From Longimicrobiales bacterium (GTDB lineage Bacteria > Gemmatimonadota > Gemmatimonadetes > Longimicrobiales > Gaopeijiaceae): a DNA stretch of 64,000 bases. Each line of letters starts with the position of its first letter. The stretch's first letter is position 1. The DNA lies in contig OX639991.1 in NCBI GenBank assembly GCA_951828585.1, forward strand, positions 682,001 to 746,000, given 5' to 3'. Made by a program: the position numbers and the translations under genes. The notes beneath the pieces were generated by a model. The model was given only the letters and a program-made list of their open reading frames with translations, had not been told where the DNA came from and did not search any database. This document shows positions 25,607 to 35,754 of the stretch, one piece after another.

Positions 25607-26845
25607 CTAAGGATGGACGACCCCGCCGGACTGGTCTGACGGCAAGTGGAGGCGATACAGCTGGACCAACTGGATCCCGAGTTCGGTCTCGCGAAGCAGC
25701 AGGACGTAGTCGTTCCCGAATTCCCAGACGGCACCGGGGAGCGGGGCCAGGTGGCAGACAAACTCGCCGCCGGGGTTGAAGCCCAACCACGCTCGGTCCT
25801 CGCGCGGCCGGTCATACTGGCGGACCCAGATGCGCCCGTCCTTGCCGACCACGATGGTGGAGATCGACGGAAAGAGTTCAGCCACGGGACGATTGGTACT
25901 GACGCGGGCGTCGTCGAACCGGCTCCAGGGCACGGACGCGGGTTGGCTGCGGCTCTCGATGTAGTCTTCGCGCCACGCCCGCACATCCGCGCCGGTCACC
26001 TCGCGATCGGGCTCGACCCAGCGGATGATCGTGCGGAGGTTGAACTCGTCGTCGAGAACCCGGACCTCGGTGTCCCGGCCGTGCGCCAGCGCGATCGTGG
26101 ATCCGACGGCGTCGACCCAGGCGAACGACTGGAAGAGGGGGTAGATCCAGAAGTCCGGCACCTCCTTGACGGCCCCGCTGGCCCGGTCGGGCATCCGCGC
26201 GAGCGTACCGACGAGCTGGCCGCCGGGGTCGTGGACCTGGACGAGCAGCGTGTCGGGGTTGCTGAAGTTCTCACGGCGGGCGTCCTTCGACTTCGAATTC
26301 ACGGTGTAGCCGTTGTCGAGAACACCACCCTGTACGGATGCGTTCGGGAATACCGGCGTCAGGTTCACCTGCCGCACGAAGTCGCCCAAGGCGGTGAAGA
26401 GGTTGTAGCGCCACGGGGCCATGGCATCGCCCACCCAGAGCGTGTCGCCGCCGGCCACCCAGAGCTGGAAGGGATCGTCGAACTCGCCGGGCCCCTCGCC
26501 CTTTCGGCCCATCGACCTGAGGTGCCTGCCGGTCTCGTCGTAGATGCGCACTTCAGCAGTCGCCCGGTCCGCTGCCACGATGGATCCGTCGGACAGCCTT
26601 CCGGCCCCCCTGATGTAGGAGAACCACTGCCGCTCGTCATTCTCGTCGTCTCCGATGACGAGGCTCGGCTCTACGCTGATCGTGCAGGCGGCGTCCGAAT
26701 TCGAGGGGTCGCTTTCCACGATCCTGACACCGGCACTGTCGATGGGAAGTGTAGGGCTGTGGATTTCGGCGCCCTGGTCGCAGGACGCAAGGAGGAGAGT
26801 GGAAAGGATGACGGGAATAGGACGGCATCTTGGAGCGGTCAGCAT
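25607..26845 (-). CDS. 6-bladed beta-propeller lipoprotein
   Basis: 412 aa from ATG 26845 (GTG 26854 possible). Lipoprotein signal ILSTLLLASC, then IDSAGVRIVESDPS and the marker block RSMGRKGEGPGEFDDP. Last blade GIQLVQLYRLHLPSD. Intact and of normal length, in contrast to the remnants at 6295, 21256 and 26974. The mature protein should be attached to a membrane by lipid. Function unknown beyond the family fold. Confidence 0.82.
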   Translation of the reverse strand: MLTAPRCRPIPVILSTLLLASCDQGAEIHSPTLPIDSAGVRIVESDPSNSDAACTISVEPSLVIGDDENDERQWFSYIRGAGRLSDGSIVAADRATAEVRIYDETGRHLRSMGRKGEGPGEFDDPFQLWVAGGDTLWVGDAMAPWRYNLFTALGDFVRQVNLTPVFPNASVQGGVLDNGYTVNSKSKDARRENFSNPDTLLVQVHDPGGQLVGTLARMPDRASGAVKEVPDFWIYPLFQSFAWVDAVGSTIALAHGRDTEVRVLDDEFNLRTIIRWVEPDREVTGADVRAWREDYIESRSQPASVPWSRFDDARVSTNRPVAELFPSISTIVVGKDGRIWVRQYDRPREDRAWLGFNPGGEFVCHLAPLPGAVWEFGNDYVLLLRETELGIQLVQLYRLHLPSDQSGGVVHP

Positions 26846-26949
26846 ATGGATCACCGATTCGAAATTGAGGAAGAAAACGCGTGATCCGCCCTACGGGCTT
26901 GCTGATCGGCAGGTTGCAGTGTCCCGGGCTTGGGTGGACATGTTTCCTC

Positions 26950-27245
26950 GGAGTCGGGTTGCGCTGCGTGCGGTCAGCGCACCGTCGCGGGCAATCTCCG
27001 TACCACCACGCTGGCTACGTCGAATCCGTCGAGTTCGATGAAGGCGGCCAGCCCGTTCGGACCGAAAGCCTCGGGAATCCTGGTTGCGTCGGTGGCGAAT
27101 GTCCCGACGTACTGCCCGTCGGCCGTAACGACATCGATCAGCCCGGTGCTTCCCGGCTCGTCGACCCGGCGCTGCACCCAGATGCGTCCTTCCCATGTCG
27201 TGGAGAGGGACCGCAGGACCGGGATTTCGGGGTAGAAGCCGCTCA
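26950..27245. repeat. propeller 3'-end duplication, copy 2
   Basis: Partner of 21350-21690, same orientation, with the identity extending past the stop codon. Confidence 0.65.
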
Positions 27246-27530
27246 TGGACCTGCTCAAGGCCCGCGCGGCATCCCCCGGCAACCTGAAGTTCCCCGGAAC
27301 CTCGGTGTCTTCGTCACCAGCGGGAGGCAACCAGCCTTCGACAACGGTGTCGGTTTGCACGTCTTCGTCCCCGAAATCCAGGCGCAGTATGGGACGGGAT
27401 GGAAGACCTCCTCGAAGTCGGCGTTGAGGTGCTGGTCCCGGCGGGGGAAGTCGATCATTTCCTGGGCGGGGAGGGGGAGGGTGATGGTTACCAGTGCGAG
27501 CCCGATAGCGGTGATGGTCTTGACGGACAT
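26974..27530 (-). pseudogene. beta-propeller gene with internal deletion and frameshift
   Basis: The start is intact: ATG 27530 with GGAAGGAG about ten bases before it, then a signal peptide (MSVKTITAIGLALVTITLPLPA). About 40 codons later, around 27396-27415, the sequence changes frame and continues with the C-terminal third of a propeller (RPILRLDFGDEDVQTDTVVE ... ASVVVRRLPATVR). The middle blades are missing. The C-terminal part is a near copy of the end of the gene at 21363, including downstream bases. Confidence 0.75.
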
Positions 27531-27717
27531 CTTGGGCATCTCCTTCCGGGAGGGTAGTGGGGGGATAACCCTCGAGGGTGGACGGGTTGTCTGGACGAAT
27601 TTCCCACTCAGGTGTAGTGCGGGACTGAACGTCGAAGCTGGTCCATACGCCACTCTTGGTCGCATCTTCCGAACGCGGCAGCCTCACCTCCGCCCAACGC
27701 CACCGACCGGAGAGCCC

Positions 27718-28746
27718 TTGTACCAGACCTGCATCCATTGCAAGAAACCCCTCGGCGCCAACGAGGTCATCGAGACCTTCCCCGTTGGCCGCAGGCTCGC
27801 CTTCGACTCGGCGAAGGGGCGGCTCTGGGTCGTCTGCCGGAAGTGTCAGCGCTGGAACCTGACCCCTCTCGAGGAGCGCTGGGAGGCGGTGGAGGACTGT
27901 GAGCGCCTGTTCCGCGACACGCCGATGCGTGCGTCGACCGAAAACATCGGGTTGGCGCGCCACAGGGAGGGGCTGGACCTGGTGCGGATCGGAGAGCCGC
28001 CGCGCGGGGAGTTCGCGGCCTGGCGCTATGGGGACCAGTTCGGGACGCGGCTCCGCAAGCAGCTGGTCTGGGCCGGGTCGATGGGAGGCTGTTTGCTGGT
28101 TGGCGCCTCGGGTGTGATCTCGGTGTCGGTCGTTGCCGGCTCCGCGATTGCCATCGGGGTCTACCCGGTTCTCGCCTGGGAGTACCTGCGTCCTGTGGTA
28201 AAGGTTCGTTTGGAGGGAATCGCCGACGGGGGCCCCGCGGCGCCGGATCAGGTCGCCAGGTTCAACCGTCACAGACTTCGTTCCATCCGGCTGCTGCCCG
28301 ACGACGATGAACCGGGATTCAGCGTCGAGGTATCCAGGGGGACGCGGAAAGCCCGGATCCCGGGCGAAGGGGCCCGTCGCGTGGCCGCCGCGCTCCTCCC
28401 ACACGTCAACGGAGGGGGCGGGTCTAGGATATCGGTCCAGCGCGCCGTAAACGAAATCGAAGCCGAGGGTCACGCCGGGCGTTTCACTACCCACGCTGTC
28501 AGACTGGGCTACCGGGACTGGAGGGGCCGGTCGGGGAACATCGCGAGCTTTCCGCGCAGCACGAGGCTAGCGCTCGAAATGGCGCTCCACGAAGAGCAGG
28601 AACGCCGGGCGCTGGAGGGGGAACTTTGGCTTCTGGAACAGGCGTGGAAGGAGGCGGAAGAGATCGCGGCCATCTCGGACAGTCTCCTTCTGCCTGCGGG
28701 AACCGACGAGTTCTTCGAGCGGCACGGGGAGGAAGCTGGAACATGA
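27718..28746 (+). CDS. zinc-ribbon membrane protein, unknown family (paralogue 1)
   Basis: 342 aa from a TTG start placed by comparison with the paralogue at 30340, which starts with GTG at the same position before the first CxxC. CIHCKKPLG and VCRKCQRWNLTPLEERW form a zinc ribbon; residues about 115-160 contain two hydrophobic helices; the remainder is soluble and ends with a helix-rich region (LEMALHEEQERRALEGELW, then EQAWKEAEEIAAI). Its stop overlaps the ATG of the amidohydrolase. No known function. The matching downstream coupling of both copies suggests a role in handling the neighbour's product or an envelope complex. Confidence 0.7.
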   Translation: MYQTCIHCKKPLGANEVIETFPVGRRLAFDSAKGRLWVVCRKCQRWNLTPLEERWEAVEDCERLFRDTPMRASTENIGLARHREGLDLVRIGEPPRGEFAAWRYGDQFGTRLRKQLVWAGSMGGCLLVGASGVISVSVVAGSAIAIGVYPVLAWEYLRPVVKVRLEGIADGGPAAPDQVARFNRHRLRSIRLLPDDDEPGFSVEVSRGTRKARIPGEGARRVAAALLPHVNGGGGSRISVQRAVNEIEAEGHAGRFTTHAVRLGYRDWRGRSGNIASFPRSTRLALEMALHEEQERRALEGELWLLEQAWKEAEEIAAISDSLLLPAGTDEFFERHGEEAGT

Positions 28747-30254
28747 GAAAACGGATTGCCGGACTGACCCTCCTGGCGGTGCTGGCCTCGTCCGCCCCGC
28801 TGGCCTCTCCGCTCGCCGCCCAGGCCGTGTCCGCCGGGGCGCAAGCACCCACCCGCACCATTTTCGTGGGCGCAACCGTCATTGACGGAACGGGTGCCCC
28901 AGCGCTCCCCGGGATGGCCATCGTCGTGGAGGGGGACGTGATTGCCGGTATCCTGCCGGTCGAGGACCTGGCGGCGGACGTTCGCGAAGGCGCGGAGATC
29001 GTGGACGCGAGTGGTTGGTTCGCGATTCCCGGCCTCGTGGAGGCGCACACGCACCTGGCCAGCGTGGCGGACCGGGCGACCGCGGAGTTCATCCTCAACA
29101 GGCAACTCTTCGCGGGCGTCACCACCGTACGCGACATGGGGGGCGATGCCCGCGCGCTCATCGATCTCCAGCGCGCTTCGCTGGTAGAGGAAATTCCCGC
29201 GCCGGACCTGCACTTCTCCGCACTGATGGCGGGTCCAGGGTTTTTCGGCAATCGCCGCGCGGCCCTGGCGGCGGCGGGCGAGAGGACGGGAGCCGTTCCC
29301 TGGCTGCAGGCGGTGACCGACGAGACCGATCTTGCGGAAGCCGTAACCCTGGCACGCGGGATCTGGGCAACCGGGATCAAGGTCTATTTCCCGTTTGAGG
29401 GCGAGCTCCTGGGCAAGCTCGTGCCCGAGGCGTCCAGGCAGGGGATTTCGGTTTGGTCGCACGTGAGCATCGGTCCGGCAAGGCCCCTGCAAGTCGCCAG
29501 AGCCGGCGTCCGGTCGATGGCCCACTCCTGCGGCATCGTTCAGGCGGCCATACCCGACGATGTGTATCGCGAGGGAGAGGAAGGGACGCGCAGCGGGGTG
29601 GTGGAGGTCGACCTGAACGGCCCCGAGGTGGACACGCTCTTCGCGACCATGAAGCGGAACGGCGCGGTGCTCGACCCGACGCTTCGTGTGATGGTGCCGC
29701 GCCCATGGCCGGGAGTGGCGGAGAGCGACACGGTGGGGCCGGAGGTGCCTGGGGTCGCCGACACGGCCCGCGGGCCCGGCGAAGCCGACAACCCCGACCC
29801 GGAGCAGCCGCCCCCGCCTCCGCCCGCCAACACCCGCCCCCGAGGCGTCGTGGCAGACTGCGGGCTGGAGGAGGCGATCGAAGCCACGCGGCTGGCGTAC
29901 GAGGCCGGTGTCATGATCGCGGCAGGCACGGACGGAACGTCCCCGCCGGATTCGGTTTTTCCGGCACTGCACGAGGAGATCCGCTACCTCCACGAGTGGG
30001 TGGGCATGACGATGATGGATGTCCTGACGGCGGCGACCCGTCACGGCGCCGTCGCGCTGGGACGGGAGGACACGATCGGGACGCTCGAGCCCGGCAAGCA
30101 CGCCAACATCGTGTTCCTGCGCCAGGACCCGCTGGCCGGCCCCGGAAGCCTCCGTTCGGTGGAGCTCACGGTGAAGCGGGGCAGGCTGTACTACCGGCGG
30201 GACTTCGTACTCGGTGCGCCGCCGCGGCCGGGTTTGCCGGGCGAGGTGAGGTAG
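28743..30254 (+). CDS. secreted metal-dependent amidohydrolase
   Basis: 503 aa, signal peptide LTLLAVLASSAPLASPLAA, then an amidohydrolase fold: the HxH metal motif in GLVEAHTHLA, a Lys that could be carboxylated in GIKVYFPF, His in VWSHVSIG and MAHSCG, and Asp in AAGTDGTSPP. The end TLEPGKHANIVFLRQDPL is the usual closing beta-domain. Such periplasmic imidazolonepropionase/prolidase-like enzymes cleave dipeptides or cyclic amides; the exact substrate cannot be read off. A Pro-rich insertion (PEQPPPPPPANT) occurs near residue 355. Starts inside the stop of the zinc-ribbon gene. Confidence 0.85.
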   Translation: MRKRIAGLTLLAVLASSAPLASPLAAQAVSAGAQAPTRTIFVGATVIDGTGAPALPGMAIVVEGDVIAGILPVEDLAADVREGAEIVDASGWFAIPGLVEAHTHLASVADRATAEFILNRQLFAGVTTVRDMGGDARALIDLQRASLVEEIPAPDLHFSALMAGPGFFGNRRAALAAAGERTGAVPWLQAVTDETDLAEAVTLARGIWATGIKVYFPFEGELLGKLVPEASRQGISVWSHVSIGPARPLQVARAGVRSMAHSCGIVQAAIPDDVYREGEEGTRSGVVEVDLNGPEVDTLFATMKRNGAVLDPTLRVMVPRPWPGVAESDTVGPEVPGVADTARGPGEADNPDPEQPPPPPPANTRPRGVVADCGLEEAIEATRLAYEAGVMIAAGTDGTSPPDSVFPALHEEIRYLHEWVGMTMMDVLTAATRHGAVALGREDTIGTLEPGKHANIVFLRQDPLAGPGSLRSVELTVKRGRLYYRRDFVLGAPPRPGLPGEVR

Positions 30255-30339
30255 GGAGACTGGACCGGACCGCGCTCCCCGGCGCATCTTCCGAGCTCGG
30301 CACCTGCACTGCCGCGCCAGGCATCTCACCGGAAATCCC

Positions 30340-31356
30340 GTGTTCAATACCTGCATGTTCTGCAAACGGCCCCTCGGCGCCAACGAGGTCGTCGAGACCT
30401 TCCCCGTGGGCCGCAGGCTTGCCTTCGACGCCGCCAAAGGCCGCCTCTGGGTGGTCTGCCGAAAGTGCCACCGATGGAACCTGACTCCGCTCGAGGAGCG
30501 CTGGGAGGCGGTGGAGGACTGTGAGCGCATCTTCCGCGAGACGCGCACGCGCGCCTCGACGGAGAACATCGGGATTGCGCGCCACCGGGAGGGACTGGAT
30601 CTGGTGCGGGTCGGGAAGCCGCCGCGGGGTGAGTTCGCTGCGTGGCGGTATGGGGACCAGTTCAGGAAGCGCATGCGGATGGCGATGCTCGGCGTTGCCG
30701 GTGGCGTGATGGGCGGGGCCGCCCTGGTGTCCATGCAGGTCGCCTGGCCCGTCGCACTCGGCTGGCTCTCCTCGGTGGGCGCATGGCCATTCATCGCCTG
30801 GGGCCATATCCGCACCCTTGCCAAGGTTCGCGTTGGCGGAAAGGCCGACGATGGTTCCGTCACTCCGGAAAACGTGGCGAGATTCAGACAGTCCGACTTG
30901 AAGGCGGTTCGCGTATTGCCCAACGACGACGACCCTGGTTTCGCGGTCGAGATCAAACGGGTGTTGCGGAAGGCCTGGTTCGAGGGCGAGGACGCCCGGC
31001 GGGTCGGGGCTGCGATCGTTCCCCATCTGAACGGCTGGGGCGGTTCCCGCCGCACAGTCCAGCACGCGGTACACGAGATCGAGTCTAGCGGGCATCCCAG
31101 CCGCTTCCTGACCGCGTTGGCCAACAGGGAACACCGCAAGGGCAGCCAGGGGTACGTGTACAACATGCCCAGACCCACCCGCCTCGCCCTCGAAATGTCG
31201 CTCCACGAGGAACAGGAGCGCCGCGCGCTCGAAGGCGAATTGTGGATATTGGAACAGGCGTGGAAGGAGGCGGAAGAGATCGCGGCCATCGCCGACGATC
31301 TGCTCCTGCCCGCGCGCACCGACGAATTCTTCGACCGTTACGGAGAAGACCCTTGA
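30340..31356 (+). CDS. zinc-ribbon membrane protein, unknown family (paralogue 2)
   Basis: 338 aa from GTG. Same plan as the gene at 27718: CMFCKRPLG and VCRKCHRWNLTPLEERW, then two hydrophobic helices (LGVAGGVMGGAALVSM; LGWLSSVGAWPFIAW), then a soluble part. The first 90 and last 50 residues are almost identical to paralogue 1 while the middle differs strongly, as expected if the ends are kept alike by gene conversion or selection. Its stop overlaps the TTG start of the barrel protein at 31353. Confidence 0.7.
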   Translation: MFNTCMFCKRPLGANEVVETFPVGRRLAFDAAKGRLWVVCRKCHRWNLTPLEERWEAVEDCERIFRETRTRASTENIGIARHREGLDLVRVGKPPRGEFAAWRYGDQFRKRMRMAMLGVAGGVMGGAALVSMQVAWPVALGWLSSVGAWPFIAWGHIRTLAKVRVGGKADDGSVTPENVARFRQSDLKAVRVLPNDDDPGFAVEIKRVLRKAWFEGEDARRVGAAIVPHLNGWGGSRRTVQHAVHEIESSGHPSRFLTALANREHRKGSQGYVYNMPRPTRLALEMSLHEEQERRALEGELWILEQAWKEAEEIAAIADDLLLPARTDEFFDRYGEDP

Positions 31357-33536
31357 ACCCCCGCCACGTCTCCCAGGCCGCCATCCTGCAGACCACCATC
31401 GTACCGGCCACCATCCTGTTCGCCCTCCTCCTCCCCGCCCCCACCACCGCCACCCCCCAACCCCCCGACGCCTACCTCGACCAAACCGCACGCCACCTCG
31501 TCACGGGCGCCCGCGCAACCCTCGCCGCCACCCGGCAAGCCATCACCACCCACCGTGCCCTCGTCCACGAACGCCTCGCCTTCAACGCCCCCACCGGCCG
31601 GCGCGACCGCCCCTGGATGCGCGGCTCCCGCGTCGCACGCGCCAACTGGTCACGCACCGCCCCCCCCGCCGTCGACATCCTCGACCAACACTTCCGCCAC
31701 CCCGGCATCGGCCCTGGCCAACCCCGCTACTTCCAGGGCCTCCGCGACGACCACCTCCCCATCGACCCCCTCGCCGACCCCTTCACCCTCGGCCTCGCCC
31801 CCTTCATGGGCGCCGACGCGGCCGCCGCCGCCATCCACAGCCCCCTCGGCCCCGATGCCGAACGGTATTACCAATTTCGCTCAAACGGTATTACCACCCT
31901 CCAACTGGACAACGGCGAGACCATCGAAACCATCCCCGTCACGGTCATCCCCCGCTACCGCAGCATCCGTCTCGTCGCCGCGATCATGTGGATCGATCCG
32001 GAGACCCACGGCCTCGTGCGCGCCGCCTACCGCCCCGCCAAGCGAATCGACCACGAGGTGGCCGGAGTGCTCCGCGAGGCCGACGGCTGGTGGCTGGGCC
32101 TCGACATCGCGGTCGACGACGGTGACGCCGACGCGGACCCGCCCGCCAACCAGCCCGGCTGGTTCGGACAGCTCATCAACGAGACCTTCACGGCCGTGCT
32201 CCTCGGCATCGAGACCGACATCTCGGCGGCCATCGTCGATCTCGCGCCCGCGCAGCCCGGCCACTGGCTGCCCTGCCGCGTGCAATGGACCGGCTACACC
32301 GGCATCGAGAGCATCACCGCGACCGGTTCCGTCGTCCCCACCCTCCCCTTCGTCATCGAATGGACCCAGGAACCTTCGGACGGCGGCGAAGAGGACACCG
32401 GCCTGCTGCCCACCGGTCGCCAGTGGAACCTGGAACGCGCCCGCGGCAACGCCCTCGGACTCGGCAACACCCTGGCCGCCATCGGCAACGGCGACGCGGG
32501 CGACACCAACGAGGCCGCCAGCCCCTGGTACCTCTACCCGCCCATCTGGACGCTCAACCTGGTGCGCTACAACCCGGTCGAGGGCGTGTCGATCGGCGCC
32601 CAGGCCCGGCGCGACTTCGGCTGGTGGCGATCGCTCCTCACCGTGCGAGCGGCCACGCGCGAGTGGAAGGAGATCCCCGACCTCGACTTCACGCTCCAGC
32701 GCGACCGTCCCGGCCACCGGATGCAGTTCTCCGTCTACCGCTCGCTGCGCACCGGGGCCCTCGGCGCGGGCGGCATCGACGGATTCCCGCTCCCCGTCAT
32801 CTTCGAGAGCGACTCCCTCGATTTCCACCGGTCGACCGGGGCCGCCATGCGCTTGCTGTCCGGCAGCGGCGACCGCCTCGGTCTTTCGCTCAGCCTCTTC
32901 GCCGAGCGCGACGAAGTGGTCGAAACCGGCGACAAGCATGACCATAAGGACGAGACCGGCACCGAACACGACCATGCGGCAGCGGCCGGGACCGACGACG
33001 ACGAGACCGGGCACCAGCGGAACCGGTTCGGCGCCGCCCTCGAATGGAAGCCCTGGTGGGGCGGAATGGGCCAGGAGTCGATCGGCGCGGGCGGCACCGT
33101 GAGCGTGCGCGGATCGGCGGGCGACCACGCCCACGTGAGGACCGTGGTCGAGGGCGCGCTGCTCCTCCCCCTGGCCGCGCGCATCTCCCTGGGCCTCCAG
33201 GCCGGCTTTGCCAACGTCTCCGGCGACCCGGCGCCGCAGGATCTGTGGGATCTCGGCGCCACCGGAGCCTTCCTCCGCGGACTCGACGAGGCGGTCGAGA
33301 CCGACCGGGCCTGGATGGGCCGCGCCGACCTCCAGTTCCCGGTCCGCTACGCGCGCCTGTCCCTCTTCGGCGACTGGGCACGGGCCGAGGGCGGCGACTA
33401 CTACGCCGCCGGCGCGGGCCTCGTCCTGCTCGACGGGCTGCTGCGGGTGGATCTTGCGCAGGGGCTCACCGCGGAACGCGAAGGCGTCCCCGAACAGGGC
33501 CTCCGCATTCATGTGCTGATGGACAATCTGTTTTGA
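31353..33536 (+). CDS. predicted outer-membrane beta-barrel protein (copy 1)
   Basis: 727 aa from a TTG with GGAG seven bases upstream, overlapping the previous stop. An export signal (TTIVPATILFALLLPAPTTA) is followed by a soluble region (DAYLDQTARHLV; RDRPWMRGSRVARANW) and the block YRSIRLVAAIMWIDPETHG, then alternating strands in the C-terminal half ending in Phe (LMDNLF), as expected for an outer-membrane barrel. A His/Asp-rich loop (residues about 525-555) could bind metal. Closest relatives are the two copies that follow. Family unassigned. Confidence 0.65.
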   Translation: MNPRHVSQAAILQTTIVPATILFALLLPAPTTATPQPPDAYLDQTARHLVTGARATLAATRQAITTHRALVHERLAFNAPTGRRDRPWMRGSRVARANWSRTAPPAVDILDQHFRHPGIGPGQPRYFQGLRDDHLPIDPLADPFTLGLAPFMGADAAAAAIHSPLGPDAERYYQFRSNGITTLQLDNGETIETIPVTVIPRYRSIRLVAAIMWIDPETHGLVRAAYRPAKRIDHEVAGVLREADGWWLGLDIAVDDGDADADPPANQPGWFGQLINETFTAVLLGIETDISAAIVDLAPAQPGHWLPCRVQWTGYTGIESITATGSVVPTLPFVIEWTQEPSDGGEEDTGLLPTGRQWNLERARGNALGLGNTLAAIGNGDAGDTNEAASPWYLYPPIWTLNLVRYNPVEGVSIGAQARRDFGWWRSLLTVRAATREWKEIPDLDFTLQRDRPGHRMQFSVYRSLRTGALGAGGIDGFPLPVIFESDSLDFHRSTGAAMRLLSGSGDRLGLSLSLFAERDEVVETGDKHDHKDETGTEHDHAAAAGTDDDETGHQRNRFGAALEWKPWWGGMGQESIGAGGTVSVRGSAGDHAHVRTVVEGALLLPLAARISLGLQAGFANVSGDPAPQDLWDLGATGAFLRGLDEAVETDRAWMGRADLQFPVRYARLSLFGDWARAEGGDYYAAGAGLVLLDGLLRVDLAQGLTAEREGVPEQGLRIHVLMDNLF

Positions 33537-33552
33537 TGAGCGCGGGCATTTC

Positions 33553-35592
33553 ATGAATCCATCGAAGCGGCGCTGCCGGCGCCGATACTGGCCCCTGCCG
33601 GCAATGATCCTGGCTTTCACCTCACCCGGCCACCTCATCGCGCAACCTGCGGCAGCCCGCGGCGGAAAGCCCTGCTGCATTCGACCGGCGATGCATCCGG
33701 ACTGGACCGCTTCGCTCTGCGTTGCTCCTCGGGCGAATAGCTCTGCTATTCACCTCTCGTCGCGCCTTGCCAGCCCGGCGCCTCACCGGTCTCGGTGCCA
33801 CGCAGGGTTTCACCACGGACTGCCAGACCCCGTCGCGGCAACCCCCGCCCGGGACGCCTATCTCGACGAGACCGCCCGCCACCTCGTGCTCGGCGCGCGG
33901 CACGCCCGCGACACCGCCCGGCTCGCGATCGGGTCCTACTCGGCGGTCATCCGCGAACGGGTGGGCATGGTATTCCCCACCTTCCAGCGCGACAGGCCCT
34001 GGGTGAACGGGGAGCGAGTGGCGCGGGTGCGCTGGTCGCGCGATGAGGCCAACACGGTCGACGTCGTGAGTGCCCGGTTCCGCCGCAACGGCTTGGTCCC
34101 CGGCCGCCTTGGCCGCGCCTTCCCGGAAACCCGGGCGGAGCACTTCGCGGCCGACCCGTACGGGAATCCCTTCGTCTACGGCTTCCGCCCCCCGCTCGGC
34201 GCGACCCTCACGGCCGCCATCAACGTGCGCGACCCGCTCGGCGCGGACGCGGAGCGATACTACCAGTTCCGCTCAGGTGATACTACGCAGATCGCGCTGG
34301 ACGACGGCCGCACCGGCGACGCGGTCCCCGTCACCGTTATTTCCCGCTACCGCAGCATCCGCCTAGTGGCCGCGATTCTGTGGATCGAGCCGGAATCGTT
34401 CGGCCTGGTGCGCGTCGCCTACCGCCCCGCCAAGCGCGTCGACCTCGAGATGCGGGGACGGGCGGTGCACGGCGGCAGGTGGCAACCCCGCATCTGGATC
34501 GACGGCGGTGAAGGCGGCGGCGCGCCCGGCGACGACCCCGCGACCCCCCCCCCCCGGGCCTCATCGCGCGGCTGATCAACCTGTCCGCCTACCGCATGGC
34601 CGCGAAGCTCGAGGTGGACCTTGCCGCGGTGGTCGTGGACTTCGCGCCGTGGGACGAAGGCACTGGTTGCCGCGGCGCGTGCGGTGGGATGGGCACATGG
34701 CCTGGGAGATCGTAAGCGCGACGGCGTTTGTGCCGCCCGGGGTGCCGTTCAGTGCCGACTGGGCGCTGGAGATCGAGGATCTTCGCGCGCCCGGAGAGGG
34801 GCTCGCGTCCCTGCCGGCCGATCCTGCGGAACCAGCAGATCCAGCCGATGCGGCTGCTGCTACCGACGCGGCCGCTCCCAGCGACCCCGCCGCCCCCGAC
34901 CCCCTCCCCCCGTCCATCTGGCGCGACACACTGTCCGTGTGGCGGGACAAGTCGGCCATCTCGGAGGAGCTGGCCGCCATCGGCACCGGACAGGGCCCGG
35001 CAACGGCAAGCGCAACCGTTTGTCGCTAAGCGTCTTCGCCGAGCGGGACGCCGACATCGACACCGATTCGACGCGCAACCGGGTGGGTGGCGCGCTGGAG
35101 TGGAAGCCGTGGTGGGGCGCCTTCGGGGACGGGACGTTGGGCGGGGGCGGCACCGTGATCGCGCGGGGATCGGCGGGTGACAATCCGCATGTGAGGACCC
35201 TCGTCGCGGGTGCGCTGGTGGCTCCGCTGGCCGGGGGTCTGTCGCTCGGTTTGCAGGCGGGCATGGCCGGCGTGTGGGGCGACCCCGCGCCGCAGGATCT
35301 GTGGGAGATCGGCGTGACCGGGAACTGGATCCGCGGGCACCTGGGCACCGTGGCGACGTCGCGCACCTGGATGGGCAGGGTGGATCTGCAACGGCCGGTT
35401 CGCTTCTTGCATCTATCCGTGTACGGAGACTGGGCGTCGGCCGAAGGCGCGGACTACTGCGCGGTCGGGGCGGGGCTCGTCTTCATGGACGGATTGCTGC
35501 GCCTCGACCTGGCGAAAGGACTGGACTGTGGAAGAGAGGGATCATCGCGGGCCGGGTGGAAGTTCCACCCCAGAGGCTTCACCTTCTTCTGA
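33553..35592 (+). pseudogene. decayed outer-membrane barrel gene (copy 2)
   Basis: Shares with copies 1 and 3 DAYLDETARHLVLGARHARD, RDRPWVNGERVARVRWS, YRSIRLVAAILWIEPES and, at the end, PHVRTLVAGALVAPLAGGLS and YGDWASAEGADY, finishing in FTFF. The frame is broken at a run of 12 C (34544-34555), again near 34665 where one base of a Gly-His pair is missing, and about 375 bases are deleted near 35005. A hairpin repeat sits inside its 5' part. Certainly non-functional as one protein. Confidence 0.8.
33667..33835. repeat. intergenic-type hairpin repeat, copy 1
   Basis: Contains CTCTGCGTTGCTCCTCGGGC, then the perfect inverted repeat GAATAGC-TCT-GCTATTC (33735-33751), then CGTCGCGCCTTGCCAGCCC and GGCGCCTCACCG. 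The same order recurs at 35755-35870. It lies in the 5' part of the decayed barrel gene. Confidence 0.7.
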
Positions 35593-35654
35593 CCTGGTCA
35601 TATCATCTAGTCAACTCTGGCAGCCCGTGGACAAAATCCCCCCGGCATTCGAGC

Positions 35655-35752
35655 GGCGATGCATCCGCGCTGGCCGCTTCGCTTCGCCTATTTGCACTGT
35701 AAAGACAACATTACATTATGTCATGTATGGTATACTTTCTTCCACCCCGAGG
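35655..35752 (+). repeat. AT-rich promoter-like repeat, copy B
   Basis: Matches 19366-19452 on the opposite strand: GCGGCGATGCATCC, CACTGTAAAGACAACATTAC, ATTATG, then GTATGGTATACTTTCTTCC. Compared with the hairpin repeat at 33667 (which has the same left and right flanks) about 65-75 bases here look like an insertion. Possible promoter for the barrel gene at 35873. Confidence 0.6.
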
Positions 35753-35754
35753 CT

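Noticed and set aside
31881-33680. 599-codon minus-strand frame opposite the barrel gene
   Set aside because: Gly/Val/Glu-rich without motifs and exactly antisense to a gene with clear paralogues.
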